A stretch of 64,000 nt of DNA, from assembly GCA_016808115.1 (NCBI GenBank), contig JAEQBH010002441.1, positions 434,001-498,000 of the forward strand. Direction: 5' to 3'. The notes below the pieces were generated by a model that made no database searches, was not told where the DNA came from, and worked only from the letters and a program-made list of their open reading frames with translations. Both the position numbers and the translations under genes were made by a program. Source of the DNA: Tetrastigma voinierianum (lineage: Eukaryota > Streptophyta > Magnoliopsida > Vitales > Vitaceae). Below are positions 1 through 10,656 of this stretch, piece by piece. Each line of letters starts with the position of its first letter. The stretch's first letter is position 1.

Positions 1-129
1 CTCAGGCATATGAATGTATTCTTGACTCAATGGGCTTTCCATTGAGTCTAAGAACACCCGAAACGGAGTTCGGACGAAGAAGTTATGACCTTCCAAAGTT
101 TGAGGTCATACGTAGTCAAATCTGACGAG

Positions 130-510
130 GCGACTGAACTAGGCCAATTGGGCTCTGGTAGTGTTGACCTCCCGGGATGAGGTTTGCTGACCTCCTACAA
201 GATGAGGGTCTATTGACCTCTGCGACCTCACGCACATGAGGGTCTGCTGACCTGTATTGCATGGTCTATTGACCTCTTGGATGAGGTCAATATTGACCTC
301 TGTTGTCCTCTCACTACATGAAAGTCTGTGACCTCTCTAGCGCATAGGGTCTTGACCTCCCGGGATGAGATCCTCAGACATGTCGAATGAGGTCTGGCCG
401 ACCTCGTCGGGATGGTCTGTGACCTCTGCGACATGAGATCTGCCGACCTCTGCTTGCACATGAGGTCTGCTTGACCTCTCTTGAACGACCTCTGTGGTGA
501 CCTCGCCCGT
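130..510. repeat. Imperfect minisatellite of GAGGTC / GACCTC motifs
   Basis: The hexamer GACCTC occurs about fifteen times, with its reverse complement GAGGTC between copies, at irregular spacing of roughly 15-40 bases (for example ATGAGGTCTGCTTGACCTC near 460-478). Because the two orientations alternate, the array is a chain of short palindromes that could fold into many small hairpins. It lies in the LTR-like sequence. The apparent ORFs across it are by-products of the repeat. Confidence 0.75.
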
Positions 511-829
511 TTGGTACATTTCAGAGTAAAAGACCATAACTTGGTCTATGGGGTCAATTGAGATATTCAAAATCCACAACATCAAGTTCATTGAAGATGC
601 CCAGGCTACCCACCAGATACGAGGAGAGGGACTTCTTGTCAAATTCCTTTATTTTTTGACCCAATAACCATTCTGGGTCCATTCACGAGTATTATTAGCA
701 AAATAGGGAAATTTCTTAGTTCAACTTGCAACTAGACCCTTTCCAAACACAACTATAGGAGCCTTAGAACTTTTCTCAACTCAACCCTAACAAGAAAGGA
801 TATTGGGAGTCTCCAAACCATGTATTTAA

Positions 830-970
830 ACTTTCTAGACCAAAACTAGACTTCCATACTCCCATAATTTCCATACAAAAACTATACTCAAATTCCATAC
901 AACCCAAGACATGTATCCATACAAAACCATATTTCCATACTTTTCTATACAAAATCATAGTTCCATACCT
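830..970. repeat. Short direct repeat TTCCATACaaaA
   Basis: TTCCATAC or TCCATAC recurs about eight times in roughly 125 bases (near 850, 869, 891, 914, 931, 943 and 961), usually followed by a short A run and AACTATA or AACCATA. It is a degenerate repeat with a unit of about 15-25 bases inside the LTR-like stretch. No coding function is seen. Confidence 0.5.
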
Positions 971-1500
971 GTGATCTTCTCTTTTCTTTTCCTTCTTTCT
1001 TCTTTTCTTTTCTCTTCTTCTTCTTCTTAACTGCTTATTTCTCTTCTCTTCTCTGCTTGCTCAGTTTTGCTCTCTCTTTCTCCAGGAACCAAAATGAGAT
1101 ATTTATTTTTGTCTTTATCCACTTATTTGATCTTATCACATGCTGTTCACTTTCAGGGAGGAAACTTCCTCCCTCTTTCCTTCAAGCCACTTGTCTCTTC
1201 CACAATTTTATTCCTTATTTTATTCTAATATCTTTCTTTTATTACTCTTTGGTCCTCATTGTCATTTTTATTCTCAATTCAATTTATCAAAATCCTACTT
1301 TGGCATATGAACTTAATCCATCTTATGACCTTCAGATTAAATGAATTGGTAATTTATTAATTTACCATAACTCTTGTATTAATTCTAAGTTCTTACTTAT
1401 TTTATTTTTATCTTTATTTTATTCCGGATAAATATAATTTTACTTTTATTATACCCTAAACATGTTCGAAAACTGTTAGGGTATCTTTCGGGGTGTTACA

Positions 1501-3135
1501 TCTTGGCCATTGTCTTTGCCTTTGACAAATTTAGGCCTTATTTGATTGGTAACAAGGTAGTAGTCCACACTGATCATTCCGCATTAAATACTTGATGACT
1601 AAAAAGGACACCAAACCCAGACTGATCCGGTGGGTTCTCTTGTTGCAAGAATTCGACTTAAAGATTAAAGACAAGAAGGGAACGGAGAATTTAGTTGCAG
1701 ATCATTTATCTCAGTTAGAAGAGGCAAGTGATGAGGTCCAAGTGAATGATGACCTCCACACACGATAGCGACTCTTGCTTCAACAGAAGACAAGAGAGGC
1801 GATTCCATGGTTTACGATTCATTAGGGTATTTGGTGGCCAAGGTGATCCCTCCAAAATTTAGCTATCAACAGAAAAAGAGGTTCTTTGAACACTTGAAAC
1901 ACTACTATTAGGAGGAACCTATTCTTTACAGGCATTGCGCTGACCAAGTGATCAGGAGATGTGTGCCTGAAGATGAAATGACTAGTATTCTGAACCATTG
2001 CCACACTTTACCATGTGGAGGACATTTCGGTGGCAGAGAACGACGAGGTGCTTGTCAGCCTGCGGCTTTAGCTTATTGGGATGCTCATCGATTCATTATC
2101 CGCGCCACAGAATGCCCGTGAATGGGAGCATTTCTAGAAAGAGACGAACAGCCCCATGCACACCTGATTTTGGAAGTAGAAGCTGACGATTTATGGGATG
2201 GATTTTCATGGGGTCCATTTCCCCCATCTTATAATCACTTGTACATCTTGCGGTGAATTATGTCTCTAAGTGGGTTGAAGCAATGCAGGCCCATGCTTAA
2301 TGATCGTGCCGGGGTAGTGCTGGATTTAACCGTAGCCACGTATTCTCGCGGATTCGGCACTCCCAGAGCATTGATTCTAGGATACTTGGTGCCCATTTAC
2401 GCAATGGATGATTGTGAGGTCTTGCTCAAATATGGGTGCAGACATGCGTACATCCCTTGCATATCACCACAGTCAAATGGGCGGGAGTAAAGAGTCCTCT
2501 GAGATCAATCGAGTCTATTATGGAAAAGCAGTCAAACGACTCCGGGAAGGGCGGTCTAAAAGATTGAGGATGCACTGCGGGCATACCGGGCAGCATTTAA
2601 GACACCAGTGGGTATGTCACCATTCAGAATCGTTTATGGAAAAGCATGCCACCTACCGGTGGAATTGGAGCATCGAGCCCTCTTTGAAGCGGCTTCGCGA
2701 TTGAACATAGGCAGTACATAGAGGACGGAAAGCGGTGCTCTGACTCAGTGGAAGTGGGCCCAGTGCGCAAGCGAAGCATATGAGAATGCTTTCGCGCCAT
2801 GCAAAGGAAAAAAGCGAAAGCAGCGATAAACATATTGCGGAAAAATTGACGAAGCCGTGAGTCCTCTTGTTTAATTCCCGACTCAAACTCTTTACCGGAA
2901 AATTAAAGTCGAATGATCAAGACCATTCACGTGACCCAGAAGTTTTCCATAAGGAGAATTGGCGATTCATAGCGAAGAAAGGAACATTCAAGTTGCGCCC
3001 AGCGAGTTGGCCGTACCTTAAGGGCGAAGTTCCATGCTAATACGCGGTCATTCCATTGAACACGCGGAGTGTAATGCTTATTCCATATAAGCGGTTCCAG
3101 GCATTGAGGTCGGGCGTCAAGCTGCGACATTAAGC
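1501..3135 (+). pseudogene. Athila/Tat-type Ty3-gypsy pol fragment: RNase H, integrase, C-terminal tail
   Basis: The remnant encodes the end of a retrotransposon polyprotein that would copy RNA to DNA and insert it. From 1501 the plus frames read RNase H words such as LAIVFAFDKF, VVHTDHSALKYL, LIRWVLLLQEFDLKIKDKKG and ENLVADHLSQLE. A zinc-binding integrase region follows near 1950-2130 (LNHCHTLPCGGHFGG), then an integrase core (DFMGPFPPSYNHLYIL around 2195-2255, YVSKWVEAMQAHA, KYGCRHAYIPCISPQSNGRE, TPVGMSPFRIVYGKACHLPV). The tail at 3015-3133 ends in MLIPYKRFQALRSGVKLRH and a stop, typical of Athila-like pol. The frame shifts repeatedly. The upstream RT is missing because an LTR sits directly to the left. 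Lineage is assigned from motif wording by memory. Confidence 0.85.
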
Positions 3136-3735
3136 TCCGGCTTCTTGGGAGCGACTGACTTTTCTTAGACTCTTTCTATGGTTAATTTTTCTTGTTTTAT
3201 TTAAGTTTGGTTTGGTTTTTTTACCCATTTACACATCGTAATTGGGATTTTCTTTTGGCTGTCTATGTTCAGGGCCCATGATCGAAAGTAATGTGAAGGA
3301 TCGGCTCGAGAAATTCACTTCAACAGTTAGAGAGAGTCACCAAGTGCACTAGGGGGGGTTTTCTCTTACATTGGCCATTGTTGAAAATTTTGCATTTTTG
3401 GGCCTTCTCTATAACATCGCGACGTTGGCTCTGAAATTGCGGCGTTCCAACGTCATAGCGTCTCGGCGTCGCGACGTCGATTTCCTTCTGCGGAACGTCA
3501 GCGGCGTTGGAAAATAGCCTCACGCAGCGTCGCGGCGTTGGAATAGACGCCCTTCTACGGGACATTAACGGCGTTGGATCAAGCGTCGCTGGCGTTGGAT
3601 TAGACCCTCTGGAGCGACCGCGGCGTTGGACCACCAACGTGCGATGTTGGTCCTCAACGTCGCGGCCCGTTGGTTGCGCTCTCTGAAGCGATCCGCGGCG
3701 TTAAGCCCGAGCGTTCGCGGCGTTTGGTGCAGTGC
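3136..3735. repeat. Retroelement spacer with GTCGCGGCGTTGG subrepeats
   Basis: After the pol stop there is non-coding sequence, then from about 3415 to 3730 a GC-rich block in which variants of CGTCGCGACGTTGG or CGGCGTTGG occur about ten times at 15-50 base spacing. The same palindromic word (AACGTCGCGACGTTGG) appears twice in the LTR at about 8608-8665. This suggests the block belongs to the same retroelement family and has expanded locally. The hAT-like insertion starts at its right edge and the motif resumes at 5408 (GCGACGTTGCC), so the insertion split the block. Confidence 0.55.
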
Positions 3736-5410
3736 GAAACCAAGCTGCCGGGCCGGCTCGGGCTCGGCTCGAAAAAAGCTCGGCTTCGGTACCGGCTCGT
3801 AGGCTAAGCGAGCGAAGCAGGCTATGGCCAGGCTCAGATGATTTAGAGAACTCGGCTCGGGCTCGGTCGAAAAAACTCGGCTCGTCGCTGGACCGTAAAG
3901 TCAACTGGAGCAGAGACCGCTACGGTCTCGACCCAATGAGGATCCCGGCGGGGTCTTCACGGTCTGATCCAGGCTCGGGCTCGCCCGGTGGAAATGTCAG
4001 TCATGTCCGGATATTGATGTAATGGATCACCGGCTCACAGATCCGGTCGATATGGATGGCAAATCGTGAATCCTCATGAGTCGTTAAGGGGCGTAACGGC
4101 CCGAAGGCGTAGGAGCTCGGCGAATCCGCCGTCATTTGAATGCTGTACCTAGATCTCGGTCTGCTCGATGTGAAATGGTACCTGATAAGCGCGAAGGTGT
4201 TTGGCGACGGTATGTTCAGTGTGGATAAGCGAAGAAGGTGCGCGTGAGGGCGTCGGGAAGGACATGGATGTTGGGTATGACCGCTAGTACGGTGGTCGAT
4301 CTTAGTGTACAAGATTCCGATTACAAATATAGAGGTATTGGGGCTCCTGTGGAAACTATGAAATTTGGTGGCCATGCAGGCTTAGAGCAGTTTGCCCGAT
4401 CTTGAGTAGCATTGAGGCGAATGCACGAGGCCACGTGATGCGATCAGGTCGGCTGATGAACAAGGATCGTCACCGAATCTTGGGAGTATTGGGGCCCACT
4501 TTTGGATCTTGTCTTGGACTTAACCCATTGCATCTAGGCGTGGGTGGTAAAGGCATCGGGTGATCGTGGGGTGGGGTTTCATAGGAAACAAGGAGTGACA
4601 TCTGGGACTACCCGAGGAATGAACGGTGCTTGCCGGGTGCCAAGTCGGTCTTGGGTATGAAAATTTGTGAATAGGTTCGACATGGTGGGCGGTGCGGATC
4701 TCGATGGGTAGTGGTGAAGCCTTGAAATTAATCATGCGCATCTTGGTATTCGAGGAGGGTGGTGGCTAACTTAACCATGTCTGGCCAGTATATTTCAAAA
4801 TAGTTTACATTTGTTACTAATGAATTTTACTTAGCGAGATCTTGTGATATATTATTTCTTTATTTAGATAATTGATTAAAACCAATCATGTTTCTTATTC
4901 AATGATTTCGGGTATCTTATATCTTCACTATGCAATTTCTACTTGTTTTTAATTCTATTTCATAATTTTTCGGTTGCAAGTTGTTTATTGTTGGTCGGCG
5001 TAATCAAAGGAAACAAATATTTGAAGGAAGTGGCTTTAACAACTTTAGCATCGATTTCTAAATCAACTAAGGTAAAACAAATCCCATAGAAAATTATTTC
5101 CTTAATTGATGTATTTGTTCATCAGTTGATTGCAAAAAGTTAAAAAGTATAGATGAGCTTGAGAGTTGATTCACAATCTGAGCTTGTATAGGCTCCGGGA
5201 TTGGGCCAGGCTTCCGAGTTAAGCTCGAGCTTCGTTCTCTGAAGCTTGAGCTGTAGGCTCAGGCGAGCTTTTTTAAAATCAAGCCAAGCTTGAGCTTGAT
5301 TTTAAGCTCGTTCAAAAGCTCGGCTCGGGCTCGAGCCCACTCATAAATTAACAAGCCTAGCTCGAAATGTTCAAAGCTCGGCTCGGCTCAGCTCGTTACC
5401 AGCCCTAGCG
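3736..5410. mobile_element. Non-autonomous hAT-like element (copy A)
   Basis: Both ends are rich in GGCTCGGGCTCGGCTCG words (3750-3800 and 5310-5395). The right end read in reverse is CTAGGGCTGGTAACGAGC, a form typical of plant hAT termini. The interior has no intact transposase. It shares extended similarity with 31286-32870: both contain GATGAACAAGGATC..GGGGCCC..TTAACCC..TAGGCGTGGGT, then AATTAATCATGCGCAT, then an AT-rich block around TTTCTTTATTTAGATAAT and TCAACTAAGGTAAAACAAA. The flanks (CGGCGTTT to the left, CGACGTTG to the right) may be a worn 8-base target duplication. Exact ends are uncertain by about 15 bases. Confidence 0.6.
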
Positions 5411-5876
5411 ACGTTGCCCCTGTTTTAAGTCAAAAACCCTCTCATTTTGCTCCTACCCTCATCCATCCTTGCCTGAACCCTACTACAACTCCATTAGCGC
5501 CACCTTCACCCACCCTGTCGCCTTGCCTCTTACCAGCCTTAGTACCCACAAGTAGCCTAAGCCCCTGTCACTGCGAGGAGTCCACTTCTGACCGTGGCGC
5601 TGGTTTGGTGCCCACACCCTGCCTCTATCATTATAAACGGAGTTCGGCATATGTGTGGCTCGGCCTGTGGTCCTGTTGGGTTTGGTTTAGAGCCCTGCTT
5701 GAGCCCATTAGGTGCCACAGGGTTGTGTCGCCTCACATCATCTCCTTACTTTTTGTGTTCTATTGTGCACCCAGGTGCTCGACTTTTATCAAGTCACTGG
5801 GAGTGGCGATCTGTGCCATTTGGCCCCTAATTGTGTTACTGGTACTTAGCAGGTCTTGGTCAATCCTTATCCACCA
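5411..5876 (+). other. Athila-type element spacer before the third ORF
   Basis: This stretch continues the retroelement after the hAT-like insertion. It is pyrimidine-rich and proline/leucine-coding in several frames, with no conserved domain I can name. Open frames at 5594-5830 and 5605-6012 overlap in different phases and look incidental. It probably corresponds to untranslated sequence between integrase and the third ORF. Confidence 0.4.
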
Positions 5877-6960
5877 ATGTCGGGCAAGCGTCAAAAGTTG
5901 CCCACTAAAGGGGTCAGCCGGTGAGGACAGGCTCAGGCCCAGCCGACATGTACGGAATTTGTCCAAGCTGTTGAGGTGTAGTCGATCGGTTGACCACCAT
6001 ATGCAAGAATAGGTCCTTTATCAAGGAAAAGGGCTTCCACCACCTCGACGATTTCTTTCGCAAGACCATTGCGACTAAGGGTTGGCGGGCGCTTTTCCAA
6101 CCACCTCGTCCAGCTGCGATGAGTGTGGTACGAGAATTCTACGCCAACCTCGCCTCCCATGTCGTCAAAAAGGTCAGGGTGCATGGTGTGTTGGTAGATT
6201 TTTCCGCACAGTCTATCAACCAATTCTACAATCTCAGCGGTCCCCGAGCCTTTGATCGGCTATATGGCGACCCGACTACCGGAGTCATTCGGGTCTTGAC
6301 GGCGGCGAGTGGAAGCTAAATAGTGAAGAGACACGCGTGCACTTGAGAGCCAAGCATTTGCTTTATATTCCGAGTCGCATCACTTCATCCGCATCGGCGT
6401 CTCGATGCGACAACGAGCGTGTGAAGTGGTACTGTGTGCGCTCGGCCTACGCCATTATTCAGGATATACCTTTCGATGTTGGGCGGGTTATCGAGGATGC
6501 CATCCTCCATAACCGGGACGCGAAAATGAATCTAGGGCACCCCTTTCTCATCTACGGTTTATGCAAACGAGCCGGGTGCCCTTAGAGGACAATGAGGTGT
6601 GGATACACCCGTAAAACTATATCGGTCAGCGTGACAATAAGATTGTACCACGACACGGGTGTGTGCGACAGGGTTTTATGAGCCCTCGGATGAGGAGGAG
6701 CGAGTACCGGGCGTTTTGACCTCCCCGACCGATCCTCGAGCGCTGGAGCGTCTTCCACTCGCACCATGCCCGGCCGACCGCCGGGGTGGCACCGTCGATC
6801 TACCCCTGACCTCGAGGATCCAGTGCTCGCCCTCACTGATCGCTTTGATGCATTCTGGGACGAGACCCAGGAGCACCGGGTCCTCATTACATAGGATATG
6901 GAGGCTCTCCGCACTGACATGCGTACAGTCCTAGCTAACCAGGCCTATTCTCTGCGGTAG
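5877..6960 (+). pseudogene. Transposase_32-like ('putative plant transposon protein') third ORF of the retroelement
   Basis: The likely start is the ATG at 5877 (MSGKRQKLPTKG). The product then continues across frameshifts as RHVRNLSKL (5947-5973), RSFIKEKGFHHLDDFFRK (6007-6065), TKGWRALFQPP (6075-6107), VVREFYANLASHVVKKVRVHG (6125-6187), FSAQSINQFYNLSG (6201-6240), then VHLRAKHLLYIPSRI, ERVKWYCVRSAYAIIQDIPF and LGHPFLIYGLCKRAGCPLED near 6340-6590. This order matches the plant family annotated as putative plant transposon protein (Transposase_32). Despite the name, such ORFs commonly lie in Athila-like LTR elements between integrase and the 3' LTR, as here. Biochemical role is unknown. Several stops and phase changes show it is not functional as written. 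Confidence 0.65.
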
Positions 6961-8425
6961 CGGTCCCTCGACCCGGCTCGCCCCGGCTGCACTCGCCCTC
7001 CACCGGCGCGTCGCCACCATGATGACACGGCCGATCACGGGGGAAGTTTCCTTCACCCTCCTTTGTTCTTTTATAGCCGGTGGGGACACGGTCACATCAT
7101 TTGGGGTGTGGGTGGTGATCGAATTTTGTTATTCGATTAACGTATTTTGTGATGGGTTATTGTTATTTTTCGTATTCACAATTGTCCATTTGTTTTAGTT
7201 TATGTTTGTTTATTTTAGTATGTCGAGTCTTGTGTTGAGTTTATGTTTTTGTTTTTGGTAGGCCATTTTCTTTTCTTTCTGTTTTGTTGTTTCCAGTCAC
7301 TAGGAGTCCCCAGTATTAGGATACGTTTATGTTTAGAGTGTTTAGGTAGTGTGTGCGTGATGCCATGTTTGAGAGTTGAGGATCACTTTTGGATCGAGTC
7401 CACTCACATCACGGAAATCAGAGTATAACTCAAGAAAGGATTCGTAGGGTGTTAGATACTCAGGAATTAGGTTGAACAGGTAGAGAGGCATAGTGAATCA
7501 CCTCCAGGATATTCAAGAAACTATTTCTCGGCAGTATCACACTCACACCTGTGGATGACCTCCTAAGATATGCCTAGATGCAGAGGCAGGCTACTAAGGT
7601 TCAACAAACCCTGGGAGTCTCTAAACACTAAAGTGATGGGACATCTTAAATAAAAGAGGATTGCCTTCGGGCCCCAAAATGAAAAAAAATAAAAATAAAT
7701 AAATAAAATAAAATAAAAATAGAAAAAGTAGAAGGAACATAGGAACAGCTTAAGTGGGATCTTCCAATCGGAATCTCGGGCACAATCAGAGACATTTCAA
7801 AGCCCAGTACTTACTAAGCAGTGTAGAGTCATTTACTTCCTTTGCACATTACGGGGACAAAGATGGAAGTTTCCCATAACTTAGGGCCTTAGGTTTAGTT
7901 GAGTGTTCGGGTGACGTTCGGGGGCTGAATGCGGGTGCCCTTAACCAACTAGTGAAGTCACCCGACTAATCGATTACATGAACACTTAGCATAAACTTAA
8001 GGGCACTAGTTTTGTTTTCTGTTATGCGTAGGTATGTTAATGAATATAAAGGTGTGTTCCGATCCTTTTGTAGTTAGATTCTCCCATAGGTGAGTTGAAC
8101 TCAAGTTTGGGGGTATCGGAACCAAGGTATACGCTAAAGGTCATTTATTCAATGCACAGAGGGTCCTTGGGAAAGGCTATTGAATACCTCGGAGGTTGAG
8201 GCGCTTGTTAACTGCACCGAGTTCAAACGAATTCTTTCGAAAGTCGAACACCCTTACGAATCCTGAGGGTCGAACAAAGGCAAGGTGGAGTCGGTCCAGT
8301 TTGATCCTTCATCTATCAGCATGTGCATCACAATCCTAGTGTTAGGTTAAAGTATGTAAGGTGTGAGTCCAGTTTAGAGTCAGTTCTTGCTTAGGGACAA
8401 GCAAAAAGTTAAGTTTGGGGGTGTG
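6961..8425 (+). other. Retroelement 3' internal region and polypurine tract
   Basis: This is non-coding internal sequence of the Athila-type element. It includes a purine-rich stretch at 7678-7735 (A with AAATAA repeats) and ends in a plausible polypurine tract and junction at about 8403-8425 (AAAAAGTTAAGTTTGGGGGTG), directly ahead of the LTR. That G-rich wording is typical of Athila-like polypurine tracts. No gene is seen. Confidence 0.5.
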
Positions 8426-9345
8426 ATGAGTGCCTAAAACACTCATGTCATACCCACGTCTGTCTTACGGTTTTAGCTTCATTTTACATTTAAATACGCA
8501 TTTCTATAGCCCGATATCTGATTTGTGCAGTTTGTGAATAGCAGGTGGAACGGGCAGTTTTTGGGAGCATTTTGGAGCAGAGAGTAGAAGTGCATAAAGC
8601 TGGCAGGAACGTCGCGACGTTGGGTCAACAAAAATAGAAGTCAACAAGCAGCAACGTCGTGACGTTAGCGCGATTTTTGCCTCTCCATCATTAAAAGCAA
8701 AAGGGGACCAGAATTCGGGGGTATCGAGATACGTACGGACTAGGGCACGGAAAGTAGAAGCGATGCTTGAAGGAAATCGATGGAAAGATTTTTGTATTTT
8801 TTTCTTCTTTCTGAGAGCAGTGATGATGTTTTATAGATTGAATCCTTGTGTACTTACGTCCAAGATGTTTTAGACTCATATCTAGGGTGTTGTTGAACCT
8901 TGTCACGATTGCATGGATTAGAGATTTATGTTTTATATTATTCAGTTGTTTATGACATCGGTATACGCTCCCATATACGTGATTTGCTTACATGGTGATG
9001 TCGGCCAACATTGGCATGATTAAGGTTATGAGATCGAGATGAGGGGGCCGCGGGGATCTGAATACGGCGACCCTTGGTCGTCGGCGAATAGAGATATCCC
9101 GATTCCAAGGGTGACGATTAAGGTTAGAACAATTAAGCGTTTCGGTGTCGGGTTGGGGTGAGATACACTCCAACCTACTAGCGGAATGGCGGATGCCTCG
9201 GGGGGTATCTGTAGGCACGATCGCGCCGTCAATGAGTCATGAGATAAGGCGAGATAATAATTCTTCTGGGTAGTAATTCATGTGAAAGTAGCGGGGGAGA
9301 CATAGCCACAGTACCCACCAAACCGCGATGGGAATTACTAAGATA
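8426..9345 (+). mobile_element. Athila-type 3' LTR
   Basis: It starts at TGATGAGTGCC immediately after the polypurine tract. It contains two palindromic words, AACGTCGCGACGTTGG (about 8609) and AACGTCGTGACGTTAG (about 8652), a pattern shared with the block at 3415-3730. The right end is not sharply defined: the sequence changes character near 9345, where the minus-strand LTR fragment begins. No second LTR of this element lies in the window, so insertion age cannot be estimated. Confidence 0.55.
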
Positions 9346-9349
9346 GATT

Positions 9350-10643
9350 AATTTAGTTCCACCTCATACATTAGTTAATTTGCCATTCAAAGTTTACATC
9401 CAGATAATATTCAAAGGTTTAACTCAGTAATCAATGCACTTTTCTCCATGGATCGATATTCGTACTTACGTGCAATCACACCTAATTTTCTTAGGTTCCC
9501 CCGGTACATATGAAATGCATTATGTCATTCTCAAACCATACATTCCAATATATCATTTACACATATATTAACAAAATTTACATACATGTCACATGTTATT
9601 TAATTCACATCAATAATATCAAAATTAGCTTACTTGAGCTAATTACAATTCATTTCCAATGGTTTACACTGTAATTATATTTTTATATAATTCCCACATC
9701 ATATTAACACATTTAATTACATGCATTAACATATTAATTCTCACACAACTCAAACAATTCGTACTAATATATAAAAACATATATATACTAACATAATTAA
9801 CTCCCTTAGATCATGTTATTCAATTTAATAATAACACACCAAAATTAGCTCACATGGGCTAATTAACCCGATCAAGTAATTCATTTTGAATCACCCGAGC
9901 ACATAAGGAAATCACACATGATACATGGTTGTGAAACCCTAGGGTCGGCCTTCATTCCTTGGCCACCTGGGATCTTCTCAGCCACGACTAATTCAAGCCT
10001 CGAGAATATCACTAACCATTCATGGCTCTTAGCCAAGAATAACACAAGTAGGAGAAGACCACACCTCTTGAGTTGTGAACTCCGCAAATAGTGTCCATGC
10101 GTAGCCCTCGTCGCGTAGAACAACTTTACTTCTTGGTCCGAAACGAACCGACTATCTGAACGCCGGGAAATCTAGAGAGAAGTATCTCTCTCTCTCTCTA
10201 GAATCTGGCAATCCCACTCACTGCCGATTTCTCTTTTGTTTTGAGAAGAAAAATATTCCTCTATTTTGTCTTATACTCATTTAATCTTTTCCAATGATTC
10301 CATCCTTATCCCCTTTAAGTGACTTTTGACACATGCCTTAATCTAAGTCATTCATTCTCATCATCTCACTAATCATCTGACGTGTCGCATGAGTAATGTA
10401 GTAGGTGACTTTGTCGCATCGCATGTCTCCTGGCCGTTTATGGCACTTGACACCCAGTGCCTCGAAAATGTGAAATTCCAACTATATCGGAATTCGACAA
10501 AATTCGACGTGGTAGCTAGATTTCGCGAGAGGATTCTAACGATGAAGTCCGTTTCATTATCCGAGATCTAGAAAAATTTCAGATTTTGACCGAAACTACC
10601 ATTTTGCCCTTTTTTAGAAAAATTGGATTTTTTCGAGGTTTCA
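9350..10643 (-). mobile_element. Tekay/Del-type LTR fragment in reverse orientation
   Basis: Read on the minus strand this starts at 10643 with TGAAACCTCG and follows the LTR at 54218-56130: aaaTCCAATTTTTCTaaaa, AAATGGTAgTTTCGGT, TCTAGATCTCgGAtgATGAAACGGAC, then further in TTAGCCCATGTgAGCTAATTTTGGTGT. The match fades near 9350-9480, so only about 1.3 kb of a 1.9 kb LTR is present. A short TC microsatellite lies at 10181-10198. It is probably a truncated or solo LTR, and it abuts the MULE on its right. Confidence 0.6.
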
Positions 10644-10656
10644 AAAAATGTTAGCT

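Larger units (their letters stand above)
1..1500. mobile_element. 3' part of an LTR interrupting an Athila-type element
   Basis: No host gene is visible. The stretch ends at 1491-1500 in GGGTGTTACA, the usual right end of plant Ty3-gypsy LTRs, and retroelement coding sequence (RNase H) starts immediately after it. The opening bases (GAAACGGAGTTCGGACGAAG near 60-80) resemble wording common in plant LTRs. The left end lies outside the window, so neither a target-site duplication nor solo versus complete status can be judged. It contains two internal low-complexity blocks (listed separately), a long pyrimidine run at 970-1080 and an AT-rich tail at 1340-1470. I infer a nested insertion because the element to the right begins in mid-pol. 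Confidence is moderate. Confidence 0.5.

Noticed and set aside
3732..4022. Overlapping frames on both strands (96, 67 and 124 residues)
   Set aside because: They are products of the GGCTCGGGCTCG terminal repeat of the hAT-like element; not coding.
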